Below are positions 30,842 through 39,671 of a stretch of 64,000 nucleotides of DNA, one piece after another. Position 1 is the first letter of the stretch; every line of letters begins with the position of its first letter. The notes beneath the pieces are model-generated. The model was not told the origin of the DNA. It did no database searches and worked only from the letters and a program-made list of their open reading frames with translations. The translations under genes were made by a program, and so were the position numbers. The stretch is from Gemmobacter sp. 24YEA27 (lineage in GTDB: Bacteria; Pseudomonadota; Alphaproteobacteria; Rhodobacterales; Rhodobacteraceae). The stretch spans positions 70,875 to 134,874 of the forward strand of contig NZ_JASJPW010000007.1 in NCBI RefSeq assembly GCF_030052995.1, in the 5' to 3' direction.

Positions 30842-30872
30842 GTAGGACGCCCGACCCCGGCCCGGCTTTTGC
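30842..30872 (-). promoter_or_regulatory. ECF-type promoter, leftward operon 30813-27499
   Basis: Minus-strand sequence GCAAAAGCCGGGC, 8 bp, GGCGTCCTAC. It shares GCAAAA-N17-CGTCYYAY with three other promoters of the cluster and is identical to the one at 38339 in 23 of 23 non-spacer bases. CGTC is a common -10 core for ECF sigma factors. Confidence 0.75.
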
Positions 30873-30896
30873 GCCATCAGAGTTTTTTTCAGCCTG

Positions 30897-30927
30897 GCAA
30901 AAGTCGGAGGCCGGGCGCGCGTCTCAT
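30897..30927 (+). promoter_or_regulatory. ECF-type promoter, rightward operon 30963-32489
   Basis: GCAAAAGTCGGAG, 8 bp, CGCGTCTCAT, 36 bp before the start at 30963. It is divergent from the promoter at 30842-30872, with only 24 bp between the two boxes, so both may respond together. Confidence 0.75.
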
Positions 30928-30962
30928 CTGCAAAAGGGAAATCGGCTCAGAGGAGATCAGAG

Positions 30963-31556
30963 ATGTTCAGACAGGCCCTTGCCGGATTGACGATGGCGCT
31001 GTTTCTTAACACCGGCGCGGCCATGGCCGAGATGGCGCAGGATTACCTTGGTATCCCCGGCCCCATCACGCTTGGCGGCGCGGAGTATGGCCTGGCCTGG
31101 AGTTCGCAGCCCACCCCGCATTATACCAAGCAGGAATACCTTCCGGCAGGACAGCAGCCGGGCGCCCAGACCAGCATGGTCATGCTGGAGTTTCTGGCGG
31201 GCGGTATCAGCCCCGCCGACGCTGTCGCGCAGAAGGTGACCGAACTCAATGCGCGCAAGGCCAGCGATCCGGTGACCAATTACAGCATCCTTGAGCATAA
31301 GGACGGCCAGGAGCTGATCCTGGATTTCGTCATCAGCGGCCATACCGAGGCGGGCGAAATGATCCTGGAATGGAATGGCTACCGCTATTTCACCGCCGAG
31401 GATGATCAGGGCCAGCACGGGGTTTTCCTCTTCGCGATCAGCCACCGCGCCTATGGCGAGGCCGATGCGCGCCGCTTCCTCGAAGGGCTGAGCGCGTTTC
31501 GCAATCAGCAGATCGACGCCCTGGCGCGGGCGGCGAAGCCGGATTTCGGCTCATGA
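30963..31556 (+). CDS. Exported protein of unknown function, first gene of rightward ECF operon
   Basis: 197 residues with signal peptide (ALAGLTMALFLNTGAAMA) and a GGAGAT ribosome site. The mature part is a compact alpha/beta protein with strands such as GQELILDFVISGH and EMILEWNGYRYFTA. Short lipid- or ligand-binding folds could look like this, but I recognise no family. Its TGA overlaps the next ATG, so the two are co-translated. Confidence 0.6.
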   Translation: MFRQALAGLTMALFLNTGAAMAEMAQDYLGIPGPITLGGAEYGLAWSSQPTPHYTKQEYLPAGQQPGAQTSMVMLEFLAGGISPADAVAQKVTELNARKASDPVTNYSILEHKDGQELILDFVISGHTEAGEMILEWNGYRYFTAEDDQGQHGVFLFAISHRAYGEADARRFLEGLSAFRNQQIDALARAAKPDFGS

Positions 31557-32489
31557 CCCGCCCGCAATATATCGCTTTGATGCTGTGCCTCGCCGCGCCC
31601 GTGGGTGCGCAGGCGGCCGGGTTCAGCCTGGTGGCCAACCAGACCTGCGCCGATCAGCTGTTTTCGCGCCCCGAAGGGGTGATGAAAGCCGCGCAGAATG
31701 CCGCGGCTGTGGCGCTCGAACTGCGCTTCGGGCGCAAGACCCCCGATGCCGCCACCCGGGAAAGGGCCGCTCGTGCCCTGGGGGCCGGGATCGCCGAATT
31801 GCAACGCCTGCGGGCGGCGCTGGATCCTCTGGAGGCACCTGAAAGCGCGGCGCAGGACTGGGACGCGCTGCTGGGAGTGGTCGATTTCAAAATCCGGCTG
31901 GCCGGCAACCGCGAGGCGGTTTTGCGCGGCACAGAACAGCAGGCGCTGCTTGCGACCGACAGCCCTGTCCCCAACCGGCGCTGGACGGGCTTGCGGAGCG
32001 GCTGTCCACTGACTGGCTCGATTGTGAAATGGCGCTGCTTGCCGAAGGCCCGTCCGGGGCCCTCGCCCGCTCTGCCATCAGACGAATGCGGTCTGTGCCG
32101 CGATCTTTACCGGGCGGGAAGGCCCGGAGGGGCGGGTCGCCAGTGAGCGTGTGCTTGATGCCTTTATCGCAGCACGGGAAGGCCGCCTGGCTTTGCCCGA
32201 TGCAGATCTTGAGGCCGCGCTGGAATATGAGGAGCAGCGCGCCCGCGCCGCTGCCAAAGGGTTCGCCACACTGGCGGCAGAGGCGCCTGCAGGCGCAGAT
32301 ACCTGGGCCTGGCTGCAGGACCGGCAGAGCCAATATGCCGATTTCCATGCCGCAAGGCTGCGGGTGGTGACCTCGGGCAGCGCTGACCCGTCAGCGGATT
32401 TTCTGGCCGTCCGGCGCCCGCCTTTGCCGGATCGCAACATTGATGACCTGGGGCTCAGCGTCACTCAGTGCCGCAAGATCGCGCTGTGA
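31553..32489 (+). CDS. Exported helical protein of unknown function (frameshifted)
   Basis: ATG 31553 overlaps the previous stop. A signal peptide (ALMLCLAAPVGAQA) leads to a largely helical protein of about 310 residues, rich in Ala, Arg and Glu. Single-base shifts near 31975 and 32110 divide it; the third segment (VLDAFIAAREGRLALP to LSVTQCRKIAL) restores the end. Cysteines at NQTCAD, WLDCEM, NAVCAA and TQCRK could form two disulfides. No family recognised. Confidence 0.5.
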
Positions 32490-32536
32490 CGGAAAGCGCC
32501 TGCTGAGAAACCGGCGCGGAAAAATCCACCCACTGG

Positions 32537-32567
32537 CAAAACTTGCCGCCCGCGCGACCGTCTTACC
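32537..32567 (+). promoter_or_regulatory. ECF-type promoter, rightward operon 32595-34577
   Basis: GCAAAACTTGCCG, 8 bp, ACCGTCTTAC, 28 bp before the start at 32595. The outer boxes match the other three copies, while the middle bases have drifted, which points to GCAAAA and CGTC as the functional parts. Confidence 0.7.
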
Positions 32568-32594
32568 TTCAGATGACCGACCAGGAGACAGATC

Positions 32595-33697
32595 ATGCGT
32601 CACAGCATCTTTGCTGCAGCCCTTTTGCTGCCCGCCAGCCAGAGCCTCGCCGATGGGGTCACCCCCCTGCGTGAGGCGCTGGATGGCCTGCCCGAGGTGA
32701 TCCTCACCAATCCCGCGCCCGAGCTGGCCTTTTTTGTCAATGTCACGGCGATGAACACGCTTGCCCCGGGCAAGTCGACACGCGCCTGGCCCGGGGCCTT
32801 TATGCGCCCCTTCGAGGCGGCGCTGGAGAGTGATGCGCAGGCCTGGGCGGAAAAAGCCGGGCTGCCCCTGGACGATGTCCGCTTTTTCGCGGGCTTTGGT
32901 CAGGCGCCCTATGACGTCGTGCTCTGGGGCCTGAAAGACGAGGCAGCGGCGAGCGGGTTGATCGCGGGCCTTGCGGATCGCGGCTTTGCGCCGGTCGGTC
33001 TGCCCGGTGTGGTCGGCAATGGCGAGCCGCTGTCCCAGGATCTGGCAAAAGCCGATCCGGGTGATCCCTGGCTCAGCCGCGTGGGCGCGCCGCGTTTTGC
33101 CGTGGCGCAGGCGGATCTGGTGATCAGCACAACCACACCCGAGGCGATGCCGGTGCTGCTGGCCGAGGGAATTCGGCCGCCGACAACCCGGTGATCATCA
33201 CCGCGCTTGACGGGCTGTCGCAGGCGGTGGGCGATGGCGAGGTGGTTCATGCGATGGTCGTCTCGCCCGCGCTTGGGGTGATGAGCCTCGACCCGGTCGA
33301 GTTTTTGCTGCCCGAAGCAGGCAATCTCGACGAGATCCGGCAGCGCCTTGAGGATCGGATCAAAGAGGGTGAGGCTGGCATCCCGCCCTGGTTTGGAGCC
33401 ATCCTCACCGATGCGCAGCTTGACGGGCCCGCGGCGATCCTCTCGCTCAGTTATGCCGATTGCGAAACGGCCGAAACCGCCGCGCGGCTGATGGAGGCGC
33501 GCTGGCAGTCCCTGATGCCGGAAGATGCACAGGGCACGCTGACATCGGGCACCAAAGCCTCTGAAAGCGGGCTCTGCGCCGCGACCCTGACCGTGGCCAC
33601 CCCGGGCCGATACCGGCACCAGCCCGCCTATGATCTGATGCTGCGTTTGCATATGCAGCGCTCGTTCCTGGTGCTGACCATCGGAGAAGCGACATGA
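32595..33697 (+). CDS. Exported protein of unknown function (frameshifted)
   Basis: ATG 32595 follows AGGAGA. The signal peptide is MRHSIFAAALLLPASQSLA. The mature part has two alpha/beta halves of similar layout (for example DVVLWGLKDEAAASGLIAGL in the first and AILSLSYADCETAETAARLM in the second), suggesting an internal duplication. A shift near 33170 separates them; joined, the protein has about 367 residues. The end overlaps the next ATG. I do not recognise the family. Confidence 0.55.
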
Positions 33698-34577
33698 CTC
33701 GGCGCGCGCTTTTGCAGGGCGGTGCCCTTGCCCTGATGATCAGCCCCGGCGCAGCGGCGGCGGAAACCCCACTGCCGCCCCACCTTCATGACCGCATGGT
33801 CTGCGCGGTGGAGCTGAGCCGCTATTCCTCCCAGTATCTGCCGGGGCATCAGCAGGATTACGACCGCGCGAATGAGATGTTCGCCGAGATGGGCGCGGAA
33901 CTTGGCTACACCGATATATGGGACCGCGATTATCTCGACATGCAGGTTCCCTATGCCGACAACCCGCCTTTGCCTGACATGCTCGGTCCCGAGGCGATGG
34001 CTTTTCTTGAGGATTGTCGCGCGCGCTATCCTGCGCCCTCGCCGGTGACGCGGGCGGCTGGCAGAACAAGGCCCGCGCGGATGCTGCCGCTTTTCACGCG
34101 GCCAACCTGCCCGAGGAATGCGAGAGGCCCGGGGGTGAGGTGCCCGCCGGGCATGAGCTGCAGATCGGCGAGGAAAGCGCCGCCCGCCAGGCGCTGCTGA
34201 TCGGCTTCCCCTGCCAGAGGGGCGCCTATAACCAGACCGAGGTTTTCCTGATGGCCGATCAGCATGGCACGATCACCGAGGTGCTCTTTCCCTCGCCCAT
34301 GGTCGAGGTGGTCTGGCCCGATGGGGACCAGAGCCAGCAGCCGGTCTCGGTCAGCCTGGGCGAGATCCGTGACCTGCGTGAGGTGGTCAATCCGGTCTAT
34401 GATCCCGCCAGCCGCACGATGGTCGAGCGCAATAAATGGCGCGGCCAGAATGACGCCTATACGCTGACCGAATGGGGTTACAAAGATGGCCGCTTCCAGC
34501 TGGTGCATTTCGCGGTCGATGCCATTTTCGACGGCGAAGACCTGCCCGAAACCCTGATCCGCAACGAGATCTGGTGA
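33694..34577 (+). CDS. Exported protein with DUF1176-like C-terminal part (frameshifted)
   Basis: ATG 33694 overlaps the previous stop. The start MTRRALLQGGALALMISPGAAAA is a signal with a twin-arginine-like pair, though TRRALLQ is not a full Tat motif. After a shift near 34035 the protein continues to 34577, about 294 residues in all. The C-terminal 130 residues (GFPCQRGAYNQTEVFLM, LREVVNPVYDPASRTMV, YKDGRFQLVHF) resemble the layout of DUF1176 proteins, a periplasmic family of unknown role. It converges on the ankyrin gene at 34585, which marks the meeting point of the rightward and leftward ECF operons. Confidence 0.5.
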
Positions 34578-34584
34578 GGCGCAC

Positions 34585-35340
34585 TTAAGGCGCGCGCAGC
34601 GCCTGCGGGTCCAGCGGGATGCCGCGCTCATTTAGGAAGTCGATCACCCAGGTGCGGTTGCGCAGCGCCCCGGCGTTGAGCAGCCTTTGGTCGGTGCGGA
34701 AGAAGGACGGCTGAAAGGTTAAGCCGAGCCGGTCGGTCGCTTCCGGGTCCGCCCCGCGCTTCAGGAGCATCACAACGGTGTCGAAACTGTTGATCGCGGC
34801 GGCACTCGCCAGAGGGCGGCTGCCCTCGCTGTTCGGGAGTTCGATATCCGCCCCGCGCGCGATCAGCAGGTCGATATTTTTCTGCGCTCTCGCATCCAGC
34901 GCTATGAAGATCGGGCTCTCGCCCAACCGCTTTGCCCGCACATCCGGGTCACCGCCGTTATCCAGAAGGAGTTTCAGCATCGCATCGCCTCGCTCGGCCG
35001 CGGCCAGATGCAGCGCGGTATTGCCATGCAGCCCCTGCAGGTTCGGATCCGCGCCCAGCAGCAGAAGTTGCCTTGTCCGCCGCAGATCACCGCGCCTGAC
35101 CTGCCATTGCAGCAAGGTCAGCCCGTCCTTGTCCTGCGCGTTCAGATCGGCGCCTGCGGCAACCAGGGCTGTGATCCGGGCCTCGTCCCGGGCCATCAGC
35201 GCCTCGGCCAGAGCAAGGGTCTGGGGGTCGTCAAAATGATCGCCGGGGCGTTCCAGCAGGTCGCGGATCAGACCCTGCACAAGGACCAGCGCTACCACAC
35301 CGCAAATCGCTATAAGGGAAATCCGCCATAACCGCTTCAT
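34585..35340 (-). CDS. Ankyrin-repeat protein, membrane-anchored or exported
   Basis: 251 residues. An N-terminal hydrophobic helix (ISLIAICGVVALVLVQGLI) acts as signal anchor. From about residue 45 there are five ankyrin repeats (for example GADLNAQDKDGLTLLQW, GNTALHLAAAERGDAML, GADIELPNSEGSRPLASAA). Ankyrin repeats mediate protein-protein contacts, here probably in the periplasm. The ATG at 35340 overlaps the stop of the preceding gene. It is the last gene of the leftward ECF operon from 38312. Confidence 0.8.
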   Translation of the reverse strand: MKRLWRISLIAICGVVALVLVQGLIRDLLERPGDHFDDPQTLALAEALMARDEARITALVAAGADLNAQDKDGLTLLQWQVRRGDLRRTRQLLLLGADPNLQGLHGNTALHLAAAERGDAMLKLLLDNGGDPDVRAKRLGESPIFIALDARAQKNIDLLIARGADIELPNSEGSRPLASAAAINSFDTVVMLLKRGADPEATDRLGLTFQPSFFRTDQRLLNAGALRNRTWVIDFLNERGIPLDPQALRAP

Positions 35341-36247
35341 GGCAGGCTGAACCGGTCAATGATCATCGCACCCTCTGAGAATCGAGGCGCAAACAACATC
35401 TTGCCATCCGGCGACCAGAAAGGCTGGGCCCGCAGCCGCCACCCCGGCTGCCTTCGATCTGAGCCAGCATGCGTCCGTCCATCCCATCCCAGATCATGAT
35501 CCGGTCGCTGTCGCCCGAAGCGCCGGACCTTGCACCCCAGCTTGCGATCCGCATCCCATCGCGCGAGATCGACATAATCTGCATCGGGAATTGTTGCCTT
35601 GCCAGATCCGCGACCAGTGTTCCGTCCAGGTCAAAAAGCTGCAACCCCTCGTGCCTGCGATCGGCAAGGATCCTTACGCCTCCCGCGACGAATTCAGCCC
35701 GGTTGCCATAGGCTTCCTGATCAGGGACGGTCGTGCCTGGCCAGGCAAAGACATATGGATCTGAAACCGGAAAGGCGGTGAAATTCTGCAATGCGCCGCG
35801 CTCTGCGCTCAGGGCGGAGCCGCCATCCTCGCCGCAGCGTGGCACTGTGACGCCGCAGGCGATAAGGATCGGACCCCCGTCCGGATCCCCCCCCGGCCCC
35901 GCATCCGGCGCGGTGAAAAGCTGCACATCGCCATAGAGCATCGGAACCTGGTAGCGCCCGGTTTCCCGCCCTGAAACGGGGTCAATCAGGATCAGCCCGG
36001 TGCGCCAGCCATCGGCGGTCAGGATGTCCGAGGCGATCAGGAATTGCCCCTGACCGCCATAGGGCAGTGAACTGTTCAGGCGCGAAGGCGCCACGCCTTC
36101 AAACCTCACACTGCCAAGGCAGCCCGAAGCGCCAGTCAGCCGGTCGAGCCAGCCGCAGGTCTGCAGCCCCTGGCGCGCCAGTGCATAGCCGCCGCCGGTC
36201 AGCAGGGCAGCAAGGCCTGCGGCGATCAAAAGGCTTCGCGGTCTCAT
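35337..36247 (-). CDS. Exported beta-propeller-like protein A (frameshifted at 3' end)
   Basis: ATG 36247 overlaps the previous stop. The signal anchor (LLIAAGLAALLTGGGYALA) is followed by CGWLDRLTGASGCLG, then repeated beta units in the style of WD40/TolB propellers (GGQGQFLIASDIL, MQIMSISRDGMRIASWG, SDRIMIWDGMDG). A shift near 35445 hides the true end, QPFWSPDGKMLFAP to DRFSLP, whose TGA overlaps the ankyrin gene start. About 303 residues when repaired. It is paralogous in design to the gene immediately upstream. Confidence 0.6.
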
Positions 36248-37212
36248 TTGCCTTCCTCCGTTGCGCGGTAAAAGCGCAGCTCAGTCCCCGCGCCCTCAGC
36301 GGGCGGATCATTCACCGCGACGATCACCGCGTCGCGCTCCGGGTGCCAGAGGATCGCGGGGCCAGATCTTCGGCAATGTCATGGCGGACGAGCATGGCGC
36401 CGGTTTCCAGATCGAACACCCGGATCATCCCGCGCAGCGCGCCGGGGCCGGAAAAACGTCGCGACAAGACCGCGATCCGGTCGCCATCCGGCGAAAGCGC
36501 GGTTTGCTGGCGGGAAAAAGGGATGAAATCCGCAGGCAGCGCGGGCAGCGTCACGCCGGTTCCTGCGATCTCTGTCGCGGTGGCGGCAAGGCGGCCGGTC
36601 GGCCCCTCCAGCGGCAGTTGCCGGGTCAGGATCAGACTGCCATCCTCCGCTAAGAAAGGCAGATGGGCAAAAACCACGCTACCCGATGCCGACCAGGCCA
36701 GATCAAAGGCGCGGGCATCGGCATCGGGCCGCGCTTCATGATGTGGGATGCCTTCAAACCACAGCCTGTCGCCATTCGCTTCATAGACGATCACCCGGCT
36801 CTGGTCGTGTTTGTTGCCCCCGGCAGGTCGCAAACGTAAAGCGCATTGCAGCTCAGCGCGATCCGGTCCGCTTTGGGTGAGATCCGCAGCTGATCGGGTG
36901 CGGCACCGGTGGCGGTGTCAATGCGGAGCTCTTCGCCGGTGCCGGTTAGGTCGGGCCGGACGAAGACCATCCGGGCCTCGAGACGATCATCGCCGCGCCG
37001 CCGGGGCTGATAATCCACCCCGCCAGCCAGAGCCGCCCCTCCACATCGCTGGCTATGGTATCGCCGACAATGGTGAGATTGCGGAGGCGGAGCCGCGCCT
37101 CACAGCCGTCACGCCCCAGCCAGCCGCAGGGCGCGCTCAATACGCTCCAGCCAAACCATCCGCCTGCGACGATGGCAAGCACAAGCGCCGCGCCGGTCAA
37201 CCAGCATCTCAT
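36244..37212 (-). CDS. Exported beta-propeller-like protein B (frameshifted)
   Basis: ATG 37212 overlaps the stop of 37209-37583. The N-terminal helix (LTGAALVLAIVAGGWFGWSVL) is followed by PCGWLGRDGCEARL, echoing protein A. Propeller-like strands follow (PDQLRISPKADRIALS, SVVFAHLPFLAEDGS, TALSPDGDRIAVLSRR). Shifts near 37010, 36820 and 36360 divide it; the repaired protein of about 320 residues ends EEGK at a TGA overlapping the next ATG. Tandem duplication with protein A is likely. Confidence 0.55.
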
Positions 37213-37583
37213 GGTGCACCCCCTGGATCGCAATGGCCGTGAATGCGGCTGATCAGCAGCCGGTCGTCCTCAAGCCGCCCTTCGGCGATCAGGCATTCCC
37301 CGGCTGCGAAAGCCGCCCTGATCCGTGTCAGGTCCGCATCCGGGCCGCCAAGGTTCGGGTCGCGGTCATCTCCGGGCGAAAGCGGTTTTCCCCTGGTGCC
37401 ATCGCGGGCGATCGGGAAGACGCCGTGGAAAGGGCAGGGCAGTTGATAGCACAGAATGCCGGTGGACCCGAGGCCCCACCAGGACTGACCGGCCGCAGGC
37501 TCTGGCAGGGCAGGGGCCGTGCCATCGGCCTGGGCTGCCGGTGCGAGGCTGAGCGCAACAAGAGTGGCAAAGATGCGGATCAT
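37209..37583 (-). CDS. Small exported protein of unknown function
   Basis: 124 residues with signal peptide (MIRIFATLVALSLAPAAQA). The mature part has three cysteines (GILCYQLPCPF and GECLIAEG) plus one near the end (HCDPGGAP), which would suit two disulfides. Motifs LITRIR-like and RLLISRIHGHC suggest a small beta fold. It is the second gene of the ECF operon from 38312, and its stop overlaps the next start. Family not recognised. Confidence 0.6.
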   Translation of the reverse strand: MIRIFATLVALSLAPAAQADGTAPALPEPAAGQSWWGLGSTGILCYQLPCPFHGVFPIARDGTRGKPLSPGDDRDPNLGGPDADLTRIRAAFAAGECLIAEGRLEDDRLLISRIHGHCDPGGAP

Positions 37584-37637
37584 GGGGTCACCTTCTGAAT
37601 TTGGCCGGGGTAAGCCGCCAGAGCTCGTATGGTCAGG

Positions 37638-38312
37638 TTAGGGAATGCAGACCGGCACACGGATCAGATCGACTCCACCGCCAAAGATGTTGGGGCTGGC
37701 GCGGGTCTGCCACTGGATCTGGCGGCAGGCATTGCTGTCTTTTTCGGGGAGGGGGGCAGCCGCCGCCTTTGACGGCGCGCGCAGATCGAAATGGAAGCGG
37801 AGATCGACCAGCTCTGCCAGATCCGGCGGCTCGCCTTCCGGTCCGAACGGGTGCGGCTGATGGCGGATTTCCAGCTGCACCCACTCTTGAGAGGCAAGGC
37901 CGCTCAGGATGATCAGGTCTGATCCGCTATCGTTCAGGCCAGTGATCCGCCCACCAGGGGTCACCGCGATATGGCTGTCGGCAAGCATTTCGCGCCAGAT
38001 CCCATCGTTGCCCTGTCGCAACCGGAAGGAAAAGCTGATGCCGCCGCGGTCGGCCGTCTCGCTTTTTGCCGTGAAGGTGATTTCGCCCGGCGCGGTTTCC
38101 AGGATCGTCGCCTCGCCTCGGCCGGTCTCGCGCAGGATCCGCTGGCCGCCCGTGGCGGGAAAGACCTCGGTGATGACCTCGCCGGTCAGGGTGCTGCCGG
38201 GCGTGACCGGAAAATCCTGCGCCGGCACCGCCATCGCAGCGACTGCGGGAGCGAGGGCCAGCGCCAGCGCCATGCAGCGCGCGGCCTTATACAGGGATAT
38301 GCAGCAGAACAT
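37638..38312 (-). CDS. Exported protein of unknown function, first gene of second leftward ECF operon
   Basis: 224 residues from ATG 38312; an internal Met at residue 14 (MALALALAPAVAA) is an alternative start with a cleaner signal peptide. The mature part is beta-rich (GEITFTAKSETA, GISFSFRLRQGN, WVQLEIRHQPH) and ends with two cysteines (NACRQIQWQ and VPVCIP). The gene starts 27 bp after an ECF-type promoter. Function unknown. Confidence 0.6.
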   Translation of the reverse strand: MFCCISLYKAARCMALALALAPAVAAMAVPAQDFPVTPGSTLTGEVITEVFPATGGQRILRETGRGEATILETAPGEITFTAKSETADRGGISFSFRLRQGNDGIWREMLADSHIAVTPGGRITGLNDSGSDLIILSGLASQEWVQLEIRHQPHPFGPEGEPPDLAELVDLRFHFDLRAPSKAAAAPLPEKDSNACRQIQWQTRASPNIFGGGVDLIRVPVCIP

Positions 38313-38338
38313 GACAGCACCTTTTTGCCTCTTCCCCT

Positions 38339-38369
38339 GTAGGACGCCTGCTCAGCGCCCGGCTTTTGC
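38339..38369 (-). promoter_or_regulatory. ECF-type promoter, leftward operon 38312-34585
   Basis: Minus-strand GCAAAAGCCGGGC, 8 bp, GGCGTCCTAC, 27 bp from the start at 38312. The boxes are identical to those of the promoter at 30842-30872 even though the 8-bp spacers differ, which argues for a shared sigma factor rather than a recent duplication. Confidence 0.75.
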
Positions 38370-38385
38370 GGCAAAGGGAAAAAAG

Positions 38386-39102
38386 TCAGGGCGCAATTTC
38401 AGGCCCCGCAAGGCGGGCGATCAGATCCTCGCGGCTGGCGGCATCATGGATCAAAAGCGAAAGCCGCCCGGAAAGGGTGATTGCGCCAGGGCTCATCTCA
38501 TAGGCGTTCCAATTGGTGAACCCGCCATAGTCCGATTGCACCAACAGGAGCGGGTCTTGCCCCGCGCGCGGCTGGATGAAGGCGTCAAGCACGCGGAACT
38601 CTACGCCGTCCTCGGCGACATAGGTGCTGAAGGGCAGATCCTGACCGTCTTGCGCCAAGGAAAGCACCAGTTGCCGCGGCGGCTCGCGCAGCAAAAGTTC
38701 GAACCCGTCAAAGCTGTAACGCGCCGAAACTTCTGCGCTGCCCGCCTCTGTTCCGGGTCCGCTGCGCGCGCCAAGCCGATTGCCTGGACTGGCCGGACTT
38801 TCATCGGCCAGCCTCTGCCCGTCTGGCCGTACGTCCGACCCCACATCCGGCCCCGCGCCGGGCAGCGCCAGCCAGATGCCCATCACAATCCCCGCCACCA
38901 GCCCGGTGCCCAGCGGGATCGCGAAACGCAGCCGCCAGCCGCGCAGGAACGCGGGCCAGCACCAGCCGCGCTTTTGCTGCGCGCCCGCGTCGAGGAACTC
39001 CGCCCGCGCCCGCGCGGCATCCGCCTCAAGCCGCGCCGGATCCGGCTCACGGAGCGGCACCTGTTGCAACAGGTCGAACGGATCAGAAGGGCGGGCGCTC
39101 AC
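38386..39102 (-). CDS. Single-pass membrane protein, probable anti-sigma factor
   Basis: 238 residues. A charged N-terminal cytoplasmic part of about 55 residues (DLLQQVPLREPDP, ADAARARAEFL) precedes one transmembrane helix (GTGLVAGIVMGIWLALPG). A periplasmic beta-rich domain of about 150 residues follows (RQLVLSLAQDGQDL, PLLLVQSDYGGF). The layout and the 4-bp overlap with the sigma gene are typical of ECF anti-sigma factors. It lacks the zinc-binding H-x3-C-x2-C motif of the ZAS class, so it would be an unusual type. Anti-sigma activity is inference from position and topology. Confidence 0.55.
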   Translation of the reverse strand: MSARPSDPFDLLQQVPLREPDPARLEADAARARAEFLDAGAQQKRGWCWPAFLRGWRLRFAIPLGTGLVAGIVMGIWLALPGAGPDVGSDVRPDGQRLADESPASPGNRLGARSGPGTEAGSAEVSARYSFDGFELLLREPPRQLVLSLAQDGQDLPFSTYVAEDGVEFRVLDAFIQPRAGQDPLLLVQSDYGGFTNWNAYEMSPGAITLSGRLSLLIHDAASREDLIARLAGPEIAP

Positions 39103-39671
39103 AGGATCTGCCTCAATGCTTTACGCGCTTTGTGGATATGCCAGGCGACGGTGGGTTCCTTGCAGCCCATGATACGCGCGGCCTCGGCCTGGCTCAATTC
39201 CTCTCCATGCACCAGCATGACGGCATCGCGCTGTTGATCGGGCAGGCTGCGCACCACGCGCCAGATATCGGCGATCCTCAGCGCATCCTCCTGGTCGCCG
39301 GAATGGCTGTCTTCACTGACCAGCGCCACGGCATCGTGCAGCCGTCTGCTGCGGCTCTGGCTGCGTTGCAGGTCGCGCACAGCATTCAGCGTGATCCGAT
39401 AAAGCCAGCTGGTAAAAGCCGAGCGGCCGTCAAAGCCCTGGATCGCCCGCGCGAGCCGCATGGCAACTGCTTGGGTGACATCTTCGGCATCGCTGTCATT
39501 TCCGAGCCAGCGCAGGGCGACCCGAAAGATGAAGCGGTAATGCTGGCGCAACAGCTGCTCGAAAGCATCAGCATCGCCTGCCCGGGCGCGTGCGACAAGC
39601 TGGTCAGCCTCTGCAAACTGCGGCTCATTGTTGAATGTCAACACTCCCAAACCCTGTGCCACCTGTCCCAT
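39099..39671 (-). CDS. ECF-family RNA polymerase sigma factor
   Basis: The start is placed at ATG 39671 (MGQVAQGLG), giving about 190 residues; an upstream extension is open but lacks sigma character. The region-2 domain includes FEQLLRQHYRFIFRVAL, DAEDVTQAVAMRLA and SAFTSWLYRITLNAVRD, matching the core-binding and -10 recognition helices. The region-4 domain ends LSQAEAARIMGCKEPTV and HIHKARKALRQIL, the -35 helix-turn-helix. It is co-translated with the putative anti-sigma gene. The four GCAAAA/CGTC promoters nearby are its likely targets. No such promoter was found before its own gene. Confidence 0.85.
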   Translation of the reverse strand: MGQVAQGLGVLTFNNEPQFAEADQLVARARAGDADAFEQLLRQHYRFIFRVALRWLGNDSDAEDVTQAVAMRLARAIQGFDGRSAFTSWLYRITLNAVRDLQRSQSRSRRLHDAVALVSEDSHSGDQEDALRIADIWRVVRSLPDQQRDAVMLVHGEELSQAEAARIMGCKEPTVAWHIHKARKALRQIL

